Source of the DNA: Halomontanus rarus
Lineage (GTDB): Archaea; Halobacteriota; Halobacteria; Halobacteriales; Natrialbaceae
Reading direction: 5' to 3'
Assembly (NCBI RefSeq): GCF_017357405.1
Contig: NZ_CP071598.1
Coordinates: forward strand, 310,001 to 374,000
DNA length: 64,000 bases
Part shown: positions 61,884 to 64,000 of the stretch, piece by piece
Numbering within the stretch: position 1 is the first letter of the stretch
How the letters are laid out: each line of letters begins with the position of its first letter
Notes under the pieces: model-generated
What the model saw: the letters and a program-made list of their open reading frames with translations, nothing else
Databases searched by the model: none
Told to the model about the DNA's origin: nothing
Position numbers and translations under genes: made by a program

Positions 61884-62654
61884 TTAGTGTTTACGGGCAC
61901 TGAGGGAGATACTCTTCACGCCGTACTTCTGACACGCGTTTGCCGCCTGGTCAGAGATGAATTCGTACTCGGTGTTCTCCCGAACCTCCATGAGGTCGAA
62001 GCCAACAGTTTCGATGAACGACGTGTAGCGATCGACCTGTTCGGCACCACCGATACAGGCTGCCCAGAGGTCCGCATCGTTCTTGATGCTCTCGGGCATC
62101 TGCTGGTCGCTGATGATGTCCGACAGTGCAAGCCGTCCGCCCGGCCGTAGCACGCGGTATGCCTCCTCGAACACTCGGTCTTTTGCTGCCGAGAGATTGA
62201 TGACGCCGTTCGAGATCACGGCGTCGAACGATTCGTCCTCGAACGGCAGCTCCTCGATGTAGCCCTGGTGGAAGCTGACGTTGTGGAAGCCGTTGTCCGC
62301 GGCGAGGTCGTTAGCCTTCCCGACCTGGTTGGGCGTCATGTCTACGCCGGTTACCGATCCGGTCTCGGTGACGTTCATCGCGGCATAGAAGGCGTCCATT
62401 CCGGAGCCGCTGCCGAGATCGAGCACGTCCTCACGTGGTTCGAGATCCGCCATCTCGAAGTAGTACCCGACGCCTGCGAACGAGTCGATCGCCTCGTCGG
62501 GAACGTATGTGAGTGTATTCGAATCGTAACCGAGGCGTTCGGCGAGGTCTCGGCCCGTCTCGAAGTGGAACTCCGCATCGGCGGATTCCGCGACGTCACG
62601 GTACATCGACTTAACCTCCCGTTCGAGTTTGTCCGTATCGAGTGATTTGCTCAT
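61884..62654 (-). CDS. arsM: SAM methyltransferase, ArsM (arsenite methyltransferase)-like
   Basis: A 256-residue enzyme. Motif I VLDLGSGSGMDAFYAAM (~73-89), acidic VTGVDMTPNQV, and motif IV DAVISNGVINLSAAKDRVFEEAYRVLRPGGRLALSDII. The stretch WAACIGGAEQVDRYTSF puts a Cys in the ArsM CxxG-type position, and ACQKYGVKSI gives another near the C-terminus, as expected for the As(III)-binding Cys residues; one N-terminal Cys is not obvious. The ATG at 62654 follows the OsmC stop by 11 bases. Arsenite is the likely substrate, but a related SAM methyltransferase cannot be excluded. Confidence 0.72.
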   Translation of the reverse strand: MSKSLDTDKLEREVKSMYRDVAESADAEFHFETGRDLAERLGYDSNTLTYVPDEAIDSFAGVGYYFEMADLEPREDVLDLGSGSGMDAFYAAMNVTETGSVTGVDMTPNQVGKANDLAADNGFHNVSFHQGYIEELPFEDESFDAVISNGVINLSAAKDRVFEEAYRVLRPGGRLALSDIISDQQMPESIKNDADLWAACIGGAEQVDRYTSFIETVGFDLMEVRENTEYEFISDQAANACQKYGVKSISLSARKH

Positions 62655-62665
62655 TCTGACACCTA

Positions 62666-63268
62666 TTAGTCGTCGCCCGCCACCTCGACAGGCGTATTGA
62701 TGGTCATATCGACGTCCTGTGCGAGCGAGATGAGCGTGTAGACTGGTGCCCGTCGTGCCCACTCGTCGACGAGGTCCTTGTCGATGTCTTCACCGTCGAT
62801 CTCGATCTCCGCGGTCACGTTCTCGAAGACCGAGTCGGACTCCTTGAGCTCCTCGAGACCGAAGAGAACTGCTGGATCGAAATCGGTCCGTACGCGAGTC
62901 TGGAGGTGCTCGATGTCAACGCCGTTAGCGACGGCATTGATGCTGATACCGACGTTGATACAGGCGGCCAGCGCCGACAGAGCGACTTCGATCGGTTCCA
63001 TCCGGTCGGTGGCACCGACCCATCCACCGGCGTCCAACACCTCCTTCCAGCCGCCGTAGGGAAGGGTGTACTCGCGTGTCTCGCGGGCGATCGTTTCACC
63101 CCCGAGTTCGTAACTATCGATCTTCGCCAGGCTGTGAGCGCACGTCCCCTCGTAGGTCGCGGAGGCCCCGAGGCCGAGCTGGACTGCGTCAGGCTGTTCG
63201 GATACGTGTTCGGCGAATCCCTCGAGTCTCTCGAGGTCTATTCCGTGGGCGGTTTGCTTATTTGCCAT
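62666..63268 (-). CDS. OsmC family peroxide-reductase-like protein
   Basis: A 200-residue cytosolic protein: GWKEVLDAGGWVGATDRMEPIEVALSALAACINVGISINAVANGVDIEHLQTRVRTD contains one Cys (ACINVG) and the OsmC fold; LDAGGWVGA is the first fold motif. The ATG at 63268 is supported by a strong GAGGTGA site 5 bases upstream; a GTG at 63277 is in frame. OsmC proteins reduce organic hydroperoxides, or in subfamilies act on other thiol chemistry. First gene of the operon with the ArsM-like gene. Confidence 0.87.
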   Translation of the reverse strand: MANKQTAHGIDLERLEGFAEHVSEQPDAVQLGLGASATYEGTCAHSLAKIDSYELGGETIARETREYTLPYGGWKEVLDAGGWVGATDRMEPIEVALSALAACINVGISINAVANGVDIEHLQTRVRTDFDPAVLFGLEELKESDSVFENVTAEIEIDGEDIDKDLVDEWARRAPVYTLISLAQDVDMTINTPVEVAGDD

Positions 63269-63504
63269 GTGTTTCACCTCACCTTCGCAAGCGAGCGTAC
63301 GAAGCGGAGACTGTTGTAGCTATTTCGTGCCATTTCGGCAGGGACAGCGATGTTTTGCAGCCGTTGTAGAAGCGTCAGTAGCTGCAATTCAGGAACGGAT
63401 GTGAGGTGGACCCGCCTTTTTCAACCGTTCTGGCCACTATCTCTCGGAAATGGACGAGAAACGAGCGATCAGATACGCGAGTCCACACTCACGTCGGTGA
63501 ACCG

Positions 63505-64000
63505 TCATCCGATAATTTGTTGGTGTTCGAGTGGCCGAGCCTCGGCTTTGTACGTGGTGTACACCGATTCCGCCCACTCTTGTGCCGCCGGTGTGTCCGT
63601 GTCGATGAGCACCTCCACTCCTGCTCTGTCGGGGTCGTAGTCGTTCACGGCGATTCGATCGTCGAAGAAACTGAGCCCGTACGGCGGCACATCGTCGTGG
63701 ACGAGTGGATTCAGATTCCCGCTCTCGAGGATGTCAGTGCAGAGTTCGGGATACGTCGAGAGAATGTATCTGGCAGCGTTTGGTGGATTGATGATTTCGG
63801 CCTGCATTCCGTCGAGGATCCGCTGACGGAACTCCTCCCGACAGGGCTCGAGCAAGGCGAGATCGACTCCGAGGAACCGAAACCGATCGGCCTTCTGGAG
63901 CAGCGATCTGAATCGCCCGATCGGACGGTACGGCGCGTCGTGGTCAGCGACGGTCACCGTCGTCTCCGAACTCATCTCGATCGTGAATTCGATAACATCA
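63505..64000 (-). CDS. HTH transcriptional regulator with FilR1 middle domain (5' cut by window)
   Basis: The minus frame runs off the window end without a start (VIEFTIEMSSETTVTV ...), so the N-terminal winged helix is outside. The visible part is the FilR1 domain: LLEPCREEFRQRILDGMQAEIINPPNAARYILSTYPELCTDILESGNLNPLVHDDVPPYGLSFFDDRIAVNDYD and VEVLIDTDTPAAQEWAESVYTTYKAEARPL. These regulators control archaellum, polarity or stress genes. Location 237 bases after the OsmC gene makes it a candidate regulator of that operon. Confidence 0.82.
   Translation of the reverse strand, partial: DVIEFTIEMSSETTVTVADHDAPYRPIGRFRSLLQKADRFRFLGVDLALLEPCREEFRQRILDGMQAEIINPPNAARYILSTYPELCTDILESGNLNPLVHDDVPPYGLSFFDDRIAVNDYDPDRAGVEVLIDTDTPAAQEWAESVYTTYKAEARPLEHQQIIG

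Noticed and set aside
1..64000. CRISPR array, rRNA or tRNA
   Set aside because: I saw no regularly spaced direct repeats and no rRNA/tRNA signature sequences in either strand; weak or very divergent cases could be missed without tools.

Overview
The window comes from a halophilic archaeon (Halobacteria). Inference from the sequence only: GC-rich coding, very acidic proteins, many Tat-type (RR) signal peptides with haloarchaeal lipoboxes, a TFIIB-family factor, halocyanin-like cupredoxins, a Gfo6-type D-xylose dehydrogenase, HxlR/FilR1-type regulators and IS1341-type tnpB. A Natrialbales-like genus is plausible but unproven. No rRNA, tRNA or CRISPR array was found.

Layout. 1-13 kb: sugar/surface-glycan-like accessory block (PIG-L deacetylase, two Gfo/Idh oxidoreductases, amidohydrolase, O-carbamoyltransferase, type I phosphodiesterase-like phosphatase, secreted polysaccharide-deacetylase-like lipoprotein) interrupted by a decayed IS6-type transposase. 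13-24 kb: secreted redox and envelope proteins (DsbA-like, DUF3179-like), gfo6, DsrE-like protein, a TFB with a tail-to-head winged-helix gene, an HTH/membrane pair, DUF3006 plus a ComEC-like metallo-beta-lactamase. 24-36 kb: secreted beta-helix protein, HxlR-controlled SDR remnant/DoxX/glyoxalase operon, TRIC channel, halocyanin, PAS histidine kinase, cupin, polytopic haem-copper-oxidase-like protein, D-2-hydroxyacid dehydrogenase. 36-48.5 kb: plastic island with a frameshifted peroxiredoxin, an orphan CGCGG-type RiPP precursor, an unknown gene facing a winged-helix regulator, MOSC protein, IS1341 tnpB, an AT-richer run of small lipoproteins, M48 protease, and remnants of multicopper oxidase, ABC ATPase and transposase, including an ORF that fuses a flavoprotein N-terminus to a DDE transposase core. 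48.5-58.5 kb: GH15 glucoamylase/trehalase, DUF302 protein, beta-carbonic anhydrase, alpha/beta hydrolase, a cupredoxin protein, a lipoamide-dehydrogenase-like flavoprotein with a DsrE-like paralogue, CoA-binding protein, cupin with zinc ribbon. 58.8-64 kb: HxlR regulator divergent from mercuric reductase, a hairpin-rich non-coding stretch, an ArsM-like methyltransferase/OsmC operon and a FilR1-type regulator cut by the window end.

Themes: (1) metal and redox stress functions recur (MerA, ArsM-like, OsmC, DsrE, cupredoxins, peroxiredoxin). (2) Several genes survive as end fragments with the middle deleted. (3) Orphan IS605-type right-end hairpins are scattered through 26-41 kb. (4) A short palindromic element appears inside merA in frame and in related form just downstream. 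Genes missed by simple ORF thresholds (13810-13989, 27960-28124, 34671-34850, 48298-48420) are included.
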